18,182 nt of DNA. Source: an uncultured Flavobacterium sp. GTDB taxonomy: Bacteria > Bacteroidota > Bacteroidia > Flavobacteriales > Flavobacteriaceae. The number at the start of each line of letters is the position of its first letter. Positions within the stretch are counted from its first letter, which is position 1. This document shows positions 6,121-14,032 of the stretch, piece by piece. The translations under genes and the position numbers were made by a program. The stretch spans positions 1-18,182 of the forward strand of contig NZ_CAMLMK010000061.1 of the NCBI RefSeq assembly GCF_946481155.1, given 5' to 3'. Below the pieces are notes generated by a model, which had not been told where the DNA came from, made no database searches, and was given only the letters and a program-made list of their open reading frames with translations.

Positions 6121-7286
6121 TAACTACAGCAAAAAGACTGGAACACGTGCAGGAATATTATTTCTCGCAAAAATTGAGAGAAGTAAGTAAATTGATTTCT
6201 GAAGGAAAGCCAGTCATCAATATGGGAATCGGAAGTCCCGATTTACAACCCGACGAAACGGTTACGAAAGCAATGGTAAACGCAATGACGGATGCTAAAG
6301 CACATCAGTATCAAAGTTATCAGGGCTTGCCGGAATTGCGGAAAGCGATGGCGGATTTCTATAAAAAGTATTTTAATGTGGAAGTCGATTTTACTTCCGA
6401 AGTTTTGCCGTTAATGGGTTCTAAAGAAGGAATCATGCACATTTCCTTAGCATTTCTAAACGAAGGTGATGCAGTATTGATCCCGAATCCGGGCTATCCG
6501 ACCTATGCTTCGGTAACAAATTTAGTGGGAGCCACACCGATTTTTTACGATCTGAATGCAGAAAACAATTGGGAACCGGATTTCGAGGCTTTAGAAAGTC
6601 GGGATTTGTCAAAGGTCAAACTGATGTGGGTCAACTATCCCAACATGCCAACGGGAGCTACCGGAAGTTTGGCACTATTTGAAAAATTAGTGGCTTTCGC
6701 GAAAAAGCATAACATTCTTTTGGTTAATGACAATCCATACAGCTTTGTTTTAAACGATAATCCGATTTCGATTTTTCAGGTTGATGGCGCTAAAGAGGTG
6801 GCTTTGGAACTGAATTCGTTAAGCAAAACGTTTAATCTTTCGGGATGGCGCGTGGGCATGGTTTTAGGAAATCCGCGACTTATTGAAGCAGTATTGAAAG
6901 TAAAAAGCAACATGGACAGCGGCATGTTCTACGGCATCCAGAAAGGCGCTGTTGCCGCACTGCAGTTAGGCCCGAATTGGTTTGCTTCTCAGAATATCAT
7001 TTATAAGAAAAGAAGGGATTTGGTTTTTGAACTGGCCGATAAATTAGGTTGCCAATGCGATAAAAAGGCCGTCGGGATGTTTGTCTGGGCAAAATTATCG
7101 GACGGGATTCCCTCTGCGGAAGCGTATGTGGACCAATTATTATATGAAAACGATCTGTTCATTACACCGGGAACCATTTTTGGAAGCCAGGGCGAGGGTT
7201 ATATCCGCTTTTCACTATGCATTGAAGAAGAAAAAATAAAGGAAGTTTTAGCAAGAATTTCAATCGAAGAAGAAATTCATTTATAA
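6117..7286 (+). CDS. Class I/II PLP aminotransferase, probably aromatic amino acid transamination
   Basis: This is a 389-residue fold-type I aminotransferase. Visible landmarks are NMGIGSPD near the N terminus, Y/G-rich NPGYPTY (124-130), NMPTG (176-180), D205 for the pyridine nitrogen, the Schiff-base lysine K237 in NSLSKTFNLSGWRVG, and the substrate-carboxylate Arg R364 in YIRFSLC. It resembles the LL-diaminopimelate/aspartate aminotransferase-like branch. Its place directly after pheA (4-nt overlap) and before DAHP synthase suggests that it converts phenylpyruvate, and possibly 4-hydroxyphenylpyruvate or prephenate, to the amino acid. Substrate cannot be read from the sequence, so I give no gene symbol. 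It shares the attenuated transcript with pheA. Confidence 0.88.
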   Translation: MITTAKRLEHVQEYYFSQKLREVSKLISEGKPVINMGIGSPDLQPDETVTKAMVNAMTDAKAHQYQSYQGLPELRKAMADFYKKYFNVEVDFTSEVLPLMGSKEGIMHISLAFLNEGDAVLIPNPGYPTYASVTNLVGATPIFYDLNAENNWEPDFEALESRDLSKVKLMWVNYPNMPTGATGSLALFEKLVAFAKKHNILLVNDNPYSFVLNDNPISIFQVDGAKEVALELNSLSKTFNLSGWRVGMVLGNPRLIEAVLKVKSNMDSGMFYGIQKGAVAALQLGPNWFASQNIIYKKRRDLVFELADKLGCQCDKKAVGMFVWAKLSDGIPSAEAYVDQLLYENDLFITPGTIFGSQGEGYIRFSLCIEEEKIKEVLARISIEEEIHL

Positions 7287-7291
7287 TTTTG
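7284..7291 (+). promoter_or_regulatory. Possible internal -7 box before the DAHP synthase gene
   Basis: TAATTTTG fits TAnnTTTG and overlaps the aminotransferase stop codon, 15 nt before the next ATG. No -33 TTG is visible, and such an AT-rich 6-base match can occur by chance. Confidence 0.3.
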
Positions 7292-7306
7292 TAACAAATT
7301 GCAACT

Positions 7307-8398
7307 ATGGAAAATAGTAAATCATTACGAACTTGGTTAGACGATTTTAAACTGTCGCATCCATTAGTACTTGCCGGCCCATGCAGTGCCGAAACTGAAG
7401 AACAGGTGTTGAAAATCGCACACGAATTGAAAGATTCCGATGTGAGTATTTTTCGCGCCGGTATCTGGAAGCCCAGAACGCGTCCGGGCGGCTTCGAAGG
7501 CGTGGGTGAAATTGGCTTAAAATGGCTGCAGAGGGCAAAAGCGGAAACCGGTTTGTTAATGGCCGTTGAGGTGGCAAACGCACAACACGTGCAGCTAGCA
7601 TTGGATCATGATATCGATGTGTTATGGATTGGCGCACGAACCACCGTAAATCCGTTCGCCGTTCAGGAAATTGCCGATGCATTAAAAGATACTGATAAAA
7701 TTGTTTTGGTAAAAAACCCCGTAAACCCTGATTTAGCATTATGGCTAGGTGGCGTGGAACGATTGTACAACGCCGGAATTGAAAAATTAGGCGTGATTCA
7801 CCGCGGATTTTCAACTTATGAAAAATCAAAATACCGAAATATTCCCGAATGGCAAATCGCCATTGAACTGCAAAGTAAATTCCCTGATCTGCCTATAATC
7901 TGCGATCCGTCACATATCACCGGAAAACGCGATATGATTCTGGAAGTGTCGCAACAGGCTTTGGATCTGAATTATGACGGGCTTATGATCGAAACGCATA
8001 CCGACCCGGAAAACGCCTGGAGCGATGCGGCACAACAGGTAACGCCGGACGCATTGAAACGAATCTTCGTCGACTTACGCATCCGTAAAATAACCGACGA
8101 AGCAGATGATTACAATCAGAAATTAGGAGTACTGCGTACGCAAATCGACGAAATCGACAGTAAATTGCTCGAGATTTTGGGCAAACGTATGCGCATTGCA
8201 GATAAAATTGGTGGACTGAAAAAAGAAAAAAATGTAGCCGTTCTGCAAAATCAGCGATGGAACGAAATTCTTGGAAAAATGGTTTTGGAAGGCGAAGAAA
8301 AAGGCCTGAGTGAAGAATTTATTCTTAAAATGTTTAAAGCGATCCACCAGGAAAGTATTGCGCATCAGGAGAAAGTGATTAATCCTTCTAAATCCTAA
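7307..8398 (+). CDS. Bifunctional DAHP synthase / chorismate mutase (type II AroQ)
   Basis: This fusion catalyses the first shikimate pathway step (PEP plus erythrose 4-phosphate to DAHP) and chorismate to prephenate. Residues 1-260 form a type I-beta DAHP synthase barrel: GPCSAE with metal ligand C26, KPRTRPGGF (55-63), GARTT (109-113), KNPVN, IHRGFS, CDPSH (199-203) and IETHTDP (228-234). Residues about 272-357 form an AroQ-type helical chorismate mutase with R277, R294, K305 and the closing H347-Q348-E349. This order (synthase first, mutase second) matches the characterised Porphyromonas gingivalis enzyme, where prephenate feedback acts through the mutase domain. No separate ACT or ferredoxin-like regulatory domain is present. 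Only 20 nt separate it from the aminotransferase, leaving no room for tyrA. It completes a chorismate-to-phenylalanine route within the operon. Confidence 0.95.
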   Translation: MENSKSLRTWLDDFKLSHPLVLAGPCSAETEEQVLKIAHELKDSDVSIFRAGIWKPRTRPGGFEGVGEIGLKWLQRAKAETGLLMAVEVANAQHVQLALDHDIDVLWIGARTTVNPFAVQEIADALKDTDKIVLVKNPVNPDLALWLGGVERLYNAGIEKLGVIHRGFSTYEKSKYRNIPEWQIAIELQSKFPDLPIICDPSHITGKRDMILEVSQQALDLNYDGLMIETHTDPENAWSDAAQQVTPDALKRIFVDLRIRKITDEADDYNQKLGVLRTQIDEIDSKLLEILGKRMRIADKIGGLKKEKNVAVLQNQRWNEILGKMVLEGEEKGLSEEFILKMFKAIHQESIAHQEKVINPSKS

Positions 8399-8410
8399 AG
8401 CAAACTTATT

Positions 8411-8418
8411 TATCTTTG
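8411..8418 (+). promoter_or_regulatory. Candidate -7 box immediately before rsgA
   Basis: TATCTTTG matches TAnnTTTG, with its final G only 4 nt before the rsgA ATG. If used, the transcript would be leaderless or nearly so. No TTG -33 element is seen. Confidence 0.45.
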
Positions 8419-8422
8419 CGGC

Positions 8423-9403
8423 ATGACAGGAACCGTTTATAAATCTACAGGAAGCTGGTATACAGTGAAAACCGAAGACAATTCGTTTTTGGAATGCCGG
8501 ATCAAAGGTAAATTCCGAATGCAGGGCATCAAAAGCACCAACCCGATTGCCGTGGGGGATATTGTGGATTATGAATTGGAAGATACAACCGATGTTACGA
8601 CGGGAACCATTATAAAGATTCACGAACGGAAGAATTACATCGTCCGGAAATCCGTGAACCTGTCGCACCAGATGCACATCATTGCCTCGAATATCGACAT
8701 AGTTTTTCTTTTGGTTACGATCAATAACCCGCCAACGACCACAAGTTTTATTGACCGTTTTTTGGTTACCGCCGAAGCGTATGGCATTGAAGCGGTTTTG
8801 GTTTTTAACAAGATTGATACTTTTGATGAGGCAACTTTAGACGAACAATTGTACTTGCAATATATTTATTCAAATATCGGTTACAAGTGTCTGCGCGTTT
8901 CTTCCACCGAAGGGAAAGGTATCGAGGATTTAAAAGCAATGATGATCGGGAAAGTTTCTATGTTTTCGGGACATTCCGGTGTAGGGAAATCAACCTTGGT
9001 AAATGCTTTGGAACCAACGCTGAACCTGAAGACCAAGAAGATTTCCGAACAGCACCAGCAAGGACAGCACACCACGACATTTGCAGAAATGTTTGATCTA
9101 AGCTTCGGAGCACAGATTATTGATACGCCGGGAATTAGAGGTTTTGGAATCGTAGATATGGACAAGCAGGAAATCGGGGATTATTTTCCGGAATTCTTTG
9201 CTTTGAAAGACCAGTGTAAATTCAACAACTGCCTGCATAAAGAAGAACCCAATTGCGCAGTGAAAAATGCTTTGGAAAAAGATGAAATCGCCTGGTCACG
9301 CTATAAAAGCTACATTCAGATATTAGAAGGTGATGATGAAAATTACCGCTCCGATATTTATGGCGATGACCGTGCCGCGAGTGATGAAACAAGAAAATCC
9401 TAA
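8423..9403 (+). CDS. rsgA: Ribosome small-subunit-dependent GTPase A (RsgA/YjeQ)
   Basis: RsgA is a circularly permuted GTPase that acts in late maturation of the 30S ribosomal subunit. The 326-residue protein has an N-terminal OB-fold (1-75) and then G motifs in permuted order: NKID (129-132), GHSGVGKST (183-191), HTTTF (216-220) and DTPG (234-237). A C-terminal zinc-binding segment follows with C265, C270, H272 and C278. All key residues are present. The ATG lies 24 nt after the DAHP synthase-mutase stop, directly behind a candidate -7 box, so rsgA may have its own promoter as well as readthrough from upstream. Confidence 0.96.
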   Translation: MTGTVYKSTGSWYTVKTEDNSFLECRIKGKFRMQGIKSTNPIAVGDIVDYELEDTTDVTTGTIIKIHERKNYIVRKSVNLSHQMHIIASNIDIVFLLVTINNPPTTTSFIDRFLVTAEAYGIEAVLVFNKIDTFDEATLDEQLYLQYIYSNIGYKCLRVSSTEGKGIEDLKAMMIGKVSMFSGHSGVGKSTLVNALEPTLNLKTKKISEQHQQGQHTTTFAEMFDLSFGAQIIDTPGIRGFGIVDMDKQEIGDYFPEFFALKDQCKFNNCLHKEEPNCAVKNALEKDEIAWSRYKSYIQILEGDDENYRSDIYGDDRAASDETRKS

Positions 9404-9419
9404 TCCGGAGACTTCGTAA

Positions 9420-9872
9420 ATGAAAGCTGTTGTACAAAGAGTTTCCGAAGCTGCTGTAACCATAGATGGGAAAAAGACAGCCGATATCCAAACCGGACTA
9501 TTAGTTCTGATCGGAATAGAAGATGCCGATGGGAAAGACGATATCGATTGGTTAACAGCCAAAATTGCCAATCTCAGAATTTTTGGTGATGAAAACGGTG
9601 TGATGAATTTATCAGTTAAGGATGTTGATGGAGAAATGATTGTAGTAAGTCAGTTCACCCTGCATGCGCTGACAAAAAAAGGAAATCGTCCTTCGTATAT
9701 CAAAGCTTCTAAGCCTGATATTGCCATTCCGCTATATGAGCAATTCGTAAAACAAATGGAAAAGGAACTGGATAAGAAGGTTCAAACGGGAGAATTTGGC
9801 GCCGATATGAAAGTGTCTTTAATCAATGACGGACCGGTGACTATTGTGATTGATACAAAAAATAAAGAATGA
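9420..9872 (+). CDS. dtd: D-aminoacyl-tRNA deacylase (Dtd)
   Basis: Dtd hydrolyses D-aminoacyl-tRNAs (first described with D-Tyr-tRNA) and mischarged Gly-tRNA(Ala), protecting translation. The 150-residue protein is full length and shows MKAVVQRVSEAAV at the N terminus, SQFTL (77-81) and NDGPVT (136-141), the two signature motifs; the second carries the cis Gly-Pro that gives chiral selectivity. It starts 16 nt after rsgA and overlaps the next gene by 4 nt. Because D-Tyr and D-Phe are classic substrates, its place in a Phe/Tyr operon is suggestive, though this may only reflect operon drift. Confidence 0.95.
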   Translation: MKAVVQRVSEAAVTIDGKKTADIQTGLLVLIGIEDADGKDDIDWLTAKIANLRIFGDENGVMNLSVKDVDGEMIVVSQFTLHALTKKGNRPSYIKASKPDIAIPLYEQFVKQMEKELDKKVQTGEFGADMKVSLINDGPVTIVIDTKNKE

Positions 9873-11767
9873 TGATGAGGAAATGCTTTGTACTGGTACT
9901 TTTTTTTGTGGTTCAGAATCTGTTTTCGCAGAATTTAGAACTGTCGGTTTTTACCATTCCGGACAGCCTGAAAGAAAATGCGAATGCTGTGGTCAGGAAT
10001 TACAATCTTACTGTTGATATAAATTCAAGACGCGGATACAAGGTTAATGAAACCAGGGTTGTAACTGTTTTAAACGAATTGGGATTGCGTCATATTAATG
10101 CGGAAGAATATTACGATAAATCAACTTCAGTGAAAGAAATTGAAGCAGTTATTTATGATGCCTTCGGGAAAGAAATAAAAAAGTTCAAAAAAAAGGATTT
10201 TAAAACGATTTCGGTTACAGAAGGATCGGTAATTACTGACGGAAGGACTTATTATATGGAGTATACACCGGTGCAATATCCTTTTACAGTGGTGTTTCAA
10301 TCGGAAGTAATTAGCTCAAACACGGCATTTTTGCCTAAATGGATGCCGATTTCAGATTATTATCTCAGTGTTATAAAATCATCCATGATTGTTAGAAATC
10401 ATTCCGGTTCGAAGCTGCGATGCAAGGAGAAAAATTTCAATGAGAATATAGTAAAATCAAACGCAAATGACTTATTGACTTTTTCTTATCTCAATGCGAA
10501 AGCAATAAAAAAAGAAGATTTGTCACCGTCTATAAGTAAATTGGTCCCATCTGTTTTATTTGCTTTGAATGAATTTCACCTGGAAGGCGTTGATGGAGTT
10601 GCGGAAGACTGGAAGGCGTTTGGGAAATGGATGTATGACAATCTGCTCGTCGGAACTGACGAACTTAGTGAAGAAACTAAATTGAAGATCAGGGAATTGG
10701 TTGGTGCCGAAAAAGATCCGCTGAAAAAAGCAAAAATCATATACGATTACGTACAGAAAAATACCCGCTACATCAGTATTCAGCTTGGTATAGGAGGATG
10801 GAAGCCAATGCCGGCAAAAGATGTTGCCCGATTAGGTTATGGTGATTGCAAGGCATTATCAAACTATACTCGGGTTTTGCTTAAGGAAGTAGGAGTGCCG
10901 TCGCTGTATACCATTGTTTATGGTAATGAGAATAAATGGGATTTGGAAGAAGATTTTGCTTCGTTACAGGGTAATCATGTTATTTTAGGTATTCCGATAA
11001 ATGGGAATATACAATGGCTGGAATGTACGAGTCAGATACAGCCTTTCGGGTTTCAGGGAAGCTTTACGGATAACCGAAATGTATTGGTAATTGCTCCGGA
11101 TAAATCGGAAATTGTTAAAACAAAATCATTTGGAGAAAGCGAAAATATCCAATCTACCGATGCGATAATTTCGTTAGATCCTGAAGGAAATATTCGGTGT
11201 GATGTTGAAAAAAGATATACCGGACTGCAGTACGATAAGCGATTTCAACTTGAAAATTTACCAAAAGAAGAACTGGAAAACTTCTATCGGAAGCAATTCG
11301 GACAATTGAACAGCATGAAGTTTGAAGCAGTAAAAATTACTAATGATAAAAATACTGTTCACTTAACGGAAAAGTTAGTTTTTAAAGCCAGCAACTTTGT
11401 GAATCTTTCGGCCTTAACATTATGTTCGCTGAATCCGTTAAACCAATTTTCATCGTTGCCTTCAAAGTATAAGAACCGGACGCATCCTTTTGAAATTAGT
11501 CGTGGAAATAAATATGTTGATAACATTACATTCACGCTGCCCGAGGGATATAGAATTGATGCATTACCCGATTCTGTTGAATTCTCGACGGAATTCGGTA
11601 CTTATAAACTGAATATAGAGAGAAACGCGGATGGGGGAATTAATCTGAAAAGAGAGTTAACGCTTCATGAAGGGACGTTCGAAAATAAAAAGTACGAAGA
11701 GTATAGAAAATTCAGGGAGAATATAGCGAAAAATGAGAATTTAAAAGTGGCGATTGTAAAAAATTAA
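9869..11767 (+). CDS. DUF3857 / transglutaminase-like secreted protein with intact Cys-His pair
   Basis: This 632-residue exported protein of unknown substrate has a signal peptide (RKCFVLVLFFVVQNLFSQ). A DUF3857 domain covers about 45-220 (KVNETRVVTVLNELG, TDGRTYYMEYTP). A transglutaminase core spans about 285-400 with GDCKA carrying C327, H370 in GNHVILG, and WLECTS with E385 in the place usually held by Asp. A DUF3858-like beta domain occupies the C-terminal part. Three consecutive ATGs (9869, 9872, 9875) allow starts three bases apart; the first overlaps the dtd stop. It is followed after 5 nt by a paralogue lacking the catalytic residues. Likely periplasmic or outer-membrane facing; function unknown (peptidase or cross-linking activity is inferred only from the fold). 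Confidence 0.85.
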   Translation: MMMRKCFVLVLFFVVQNLFSQNLELSVFTIPDSLKENANAVVRNYNLTVDINSRRGYKVNETRVVTVLNELGLRHINAEEYYDKSTSVKEIEAVIYDAFGKEIKKFKKKDFKTISVTEGSVITDGRTYYMEYTPVQYPFTVVFQSEVISSNTAFLPKWMPISDYYLSVIKSSMIVRNHSGSKLRCKEKNFNENIVKSNANDLLTFSYLNAKAIKKEDLSPSISKLVPSVLFALNEFHLEGVDGVAEDWKAFGKWMYDNLLVGTDELSEETKLKIRELVGAEKDPLKKAKIIYDYVQKNTRYISIQLGIGGWKPMPAKDVARLGYGDCKALSNYTRVLLKEVGVPSLYTIVYGNENKWDLEEDFASLQGNHVILGIPINGNIQWLECTSQIQPFGFQGSFTDNRNVLVIAPDKSEIVKTKSFGESENIQSTDAIISLDPEGNIRCDVEKRYTGLQYDKRFQLENLPKEELENFYRKQFGQLNSMKFEAVKITNDKNTVHLTEKLVFKASNFVNLSALTLCSLNPLNQFSSLPSKYKNRTHPFEISRGNKYVDNITFTLPEGYRIDALPDSVEFSTEFGTYKLNIERNADGGINLKRELTLHEGTFENKKYEEYRKFRENIAKNENLKVAIVKN

Positions 11768-11772
11768 GGAAA

Positions 11773-13701
11773 ATGAAAAAAATTATTTTACTGAGTTTTA
11801 TCCTTTGTTTGGAAGTAGTTTCTGCACAGAAAATAGGCAAAGTTACCATCGAGGAGTTAAAACAGAAAAGACATCCCAAAGATTCGAGTGCTGCGGCAGC
11901 CGTGATCTTTAAGAAAGGAAAAACGAGTTTTATTTTTGATTTGGACGGGAATTGTACCATCAACACTGAAGTGGACTGCAAGATTAAAATATATAAAAAA
12001 GACGGATTTGAATATGCCAACCACCAGCTGTCGTTATACACAGGAGGTGTAAAAGACGAAAATGTTTTTTATTCTAATGCGGTTACCTACAATCTGGTGG
12101 ATGGAAAGATTGAGAAGACCAAACTGAAATCGGATGGTGAGTTTGTCGAAACGGTGAATGACAAATGGAAAACTAAAAAAATCGTTATGCCTGCTGTCAG
12201 GGAGGGTTCGATTATAGAGTTCAGCTACAGGTTTGTGACACCGTATATCGCAAATTTCAACGAGTGGAATTTCCAGGATGAAATCCCTGTTGATTATGTA
12301 GAGTATGATATCAGCATTCCTAAATATTATACTTATAAAACTGTAATGACAGGCTTCGAGGAAATAGAGTTGGTTTCAAAGCCGATCAGCACTTCGAAGC
12401 ACGGAGAGGTGCAGCACGTCTATAAAAAATGGAATCTGCCAGCTATAAAAAAGGAAGATTATGTAATAAATGTGAAGAATTACACTTCTATCGTGAAATT
12501 TGACCTGGCTTCAATCCAATATCCTGACCGACCAATCAAGAACATTGCTTCCGATTGGCAGGGTGTCGCCAAAACAATTTATGAGAACGACCGATTTGGA
12601 AAGGAACTGCTGACTAAAAATTATTTTGAGGAAGAATTGGACCCGATCGTAAAAAGCTTTCTTACCAATGAAGAAAAGGTAATCGCAGTTTTGAAATTCG
12701 TGCAGGAAAAAATGAACTGGGATCAGAAAATGGGCTATTTATGTGAAAAAGGCGTAAAGAAAGCGTTTAAGGAAAGATCCGGAAATTCAGCAGAAATTAA
12801 TTTAATGCTGGTTGCCATGTTGCGCCACGCAGGATTGGAAGCCAATCCTATTTTGTTAAGCACAAGAGCAAACGGGATTTCAATTTTTCCGAATTCATCG
12901 GCTTATAATTATGTTATTGCAGGGGTTGAAGTGGAAGATGATGTGGTTTTGCTGGACGCGACAAGCAAGAATTCCGCGCCTAACACTATTCCGTTGAGAG
13001 GATTAAACTGGACCGGAAGGATAATGAGAACGAACGAAAGTTCCGCAGATATTGTCCTGGGAAGTAAAGTTCTTTCCAAAGATGCAGTAGTAGCTATTTT
13101 GGAATTGGATGAAAAAGGCAACTTTTCGGGAAATGTAAGAAAGCAGCATTTCGATTATAACGGATTTGTTTTTAGGGAAACTAATGCCAAGTTGAGCAAA
13201 GAGTCCATTGTGGAGAAAATAGAGAAAAATCACGAAGGATTAACTGTTGAGGGATATTCGATATCAAACCTGGACGATGTTACGAAACCTGTAGTGGAAA
13301 ATTACAAAATCGGATACAGCAATGCCTCGGAAATAATAGCTGACCGGATGTATTTCTCGCCTCTGTTGCTGTTTAACGAGAGTTATCATCCGTTTAAAAG
13401 CGAGACGAGAAAATATCCGATAGATTTTAATTACCCTTACTTGGATTCTTATAATATTTCCATTAAAATACCTGAAGGATACACCGTCGAAGCACTTCCA
13501 AAACCTATCAGTATGTCGTTGGAAGATAATTACGGTTCCTACACATATAATATTACTCAAAAAAATAATATCATCCAGGTTACCTGTAATTTCAGTATTA
13601 ACGCTTCTTTGATTCCGGCTGAAAATTATGCATCGCTAAAAATGTTTTTTGATGAAATTATAAAAAATCAATCGGATAAAATCATTCTAAAAAAAGCCTA
13701 A
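11773..13701 (+). CDS. DUF3857 / transglutaminase-fold paralogue lacking catalytic residues
   Basis: This 642-residue exported protein has a signal peptide (MKKIILLSFILCLEVVSAQ) and the same domain order as its upstream neighbour: DUF3857 (about 45-240, with TVNDKWKTKKIVMP and GSIIEFSYRF), a transglutaminase-like core (about 300-410) and a C-terminal DUF3858-like region. The core aligns without gaps around the active site, but GDCKA becomes GNSAE (S339 for Cys) and the His of NHV becomes Tyr (Y380 in YNYVIAG). Only the acidic residue (D396 in LLDATS) is kept. It is therefore probably a non-catalytic partner or a binding protein. The gene is intact, without frameshift, and lies 5 nt from its neighbour on the same transcript. 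Confidence 0.85.
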   Translation: MKKIILLSFILCLEVVSAQKIGKVTIEELKQKRHPKDSSAAAAVIFKKGKTSFIFDLDGNCTINTEVDCKIKIYKKDGFEYANHQLSLYTGGVKDENVFYSNAVTYNLVDGKIEKTKLKSDGEFVETVNDKWKTKKIVMPAVREGSIIEFSYRFVTPYIANFNEWNFQDEIPVDYVEYDISIPKYYTYKTVMTGFEEIELVSKPISTSKHGEVQHVYKKWNLPAIKKEDYVINVKNYTSIVKFDLASIQYPDRPIKNIASDWQGVAKTIYENDRFGKELLTKNYFEEELDPIVKSFLTNEEKVIAVLKFVQEKMNWDQKMGYLCEKGVKKAFKERSGNSAEINLMLVAMLRHAGLEANPILLSTRANGISIFPNSSAYNYVIAGVEVEDDVVLLDATSKNSAPNTIPLRGLNWTGRIMRTNESSADIVLGSKVLSKDAVVAILELDEKGNFSGNVRKQHFDYNGFVFRETNAKLSKESIVEKIEKNHEGLTVEGYSISNLDDVTKPVVENYKIGYSNASEIIADRMYFSPLLLFNESYHPFKSETRKYPIDFNYPYLDSYNISIKIPEGYTVEALPKPISMSLEDNYGSYTYNITQKNNIIQVTCNFSINASLIPAENYASLKMFFDEIIKNQSDKIILKKA

Positions 13702-13705
13702 TCCT

Positions 13706-14032
13706 ATGGACATAAAAAACGCACAAGTAGACGTAGATAACTGGATAAAAAATCACGGTGTCCGTTATTTCAACGAATTGACCAACATGGCCCAGCTTAC
13801 CGAAGAAGTAGGCGAGGTAGCCCGAATCATAGCCCGTCGTTACGGCGAACAATCTGAGAAGGAAAGCGATAAGAACAAGGATCTTGGTGAAGAACTGGCC
13901 GATGTGGTTTTTGTAGTGCTATGTCTGGCCAATCAAACCGGAGTCGACTTACAGGCCGCTTTCGATAAGAAAATGGATCTGAAAACCAAACGCGATCACG
14001 ACCGTCATCACAACAACGAAAAACTGAAATAG
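13706..14032 (+). CDS. MazG-like nucleotide pyrophosphohydrolase
   Basis: This 108-residue all-alpha NTP pyrophosphatase has the MazG metal-binding pattern: EEVGE with E33, E34 and E37, then GEELAD with E62, E63 and D66. These residues coordinate Mg2+ for hydrolysis of (d)NTPs to monophosphate and pyrophosphate. It is a single-domain form, unlike two-domain E. coli MazG, and its preferred nucleotide is unknown; housekeeping of damaged nucleotides is the usual proposal. It starts 4 nt after the DUF3857 paralogue, and its TAG stop directly abuts the aroA TTG start. Confidence 0.88.
   Translation: MDIKNAQVDVDNWIKNHGVRYFNELTNMAQLTEEVGEVARIIARRYGEQSEKESDKNKDLGEELADVVFVVLCLANQTGVDLQAAFDKKMDLKTKRDHDRHHNNEKLK

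Noticed and set aside
12780..12920. The second DUF3857 gene as a decaying pseudogene
   Set aside because: The reading frame is intact over 642 codons with a signal peptide and good coding bias; only the catalytic residues differ, which points to a retained non-catalytic role.
13706..14032. MazG-like gene as half of a toxin-antitoxin or defence module
   Set aside because: No mazEF-type partner is adjacent; neighbours are housekeeping genes in a tight operon.
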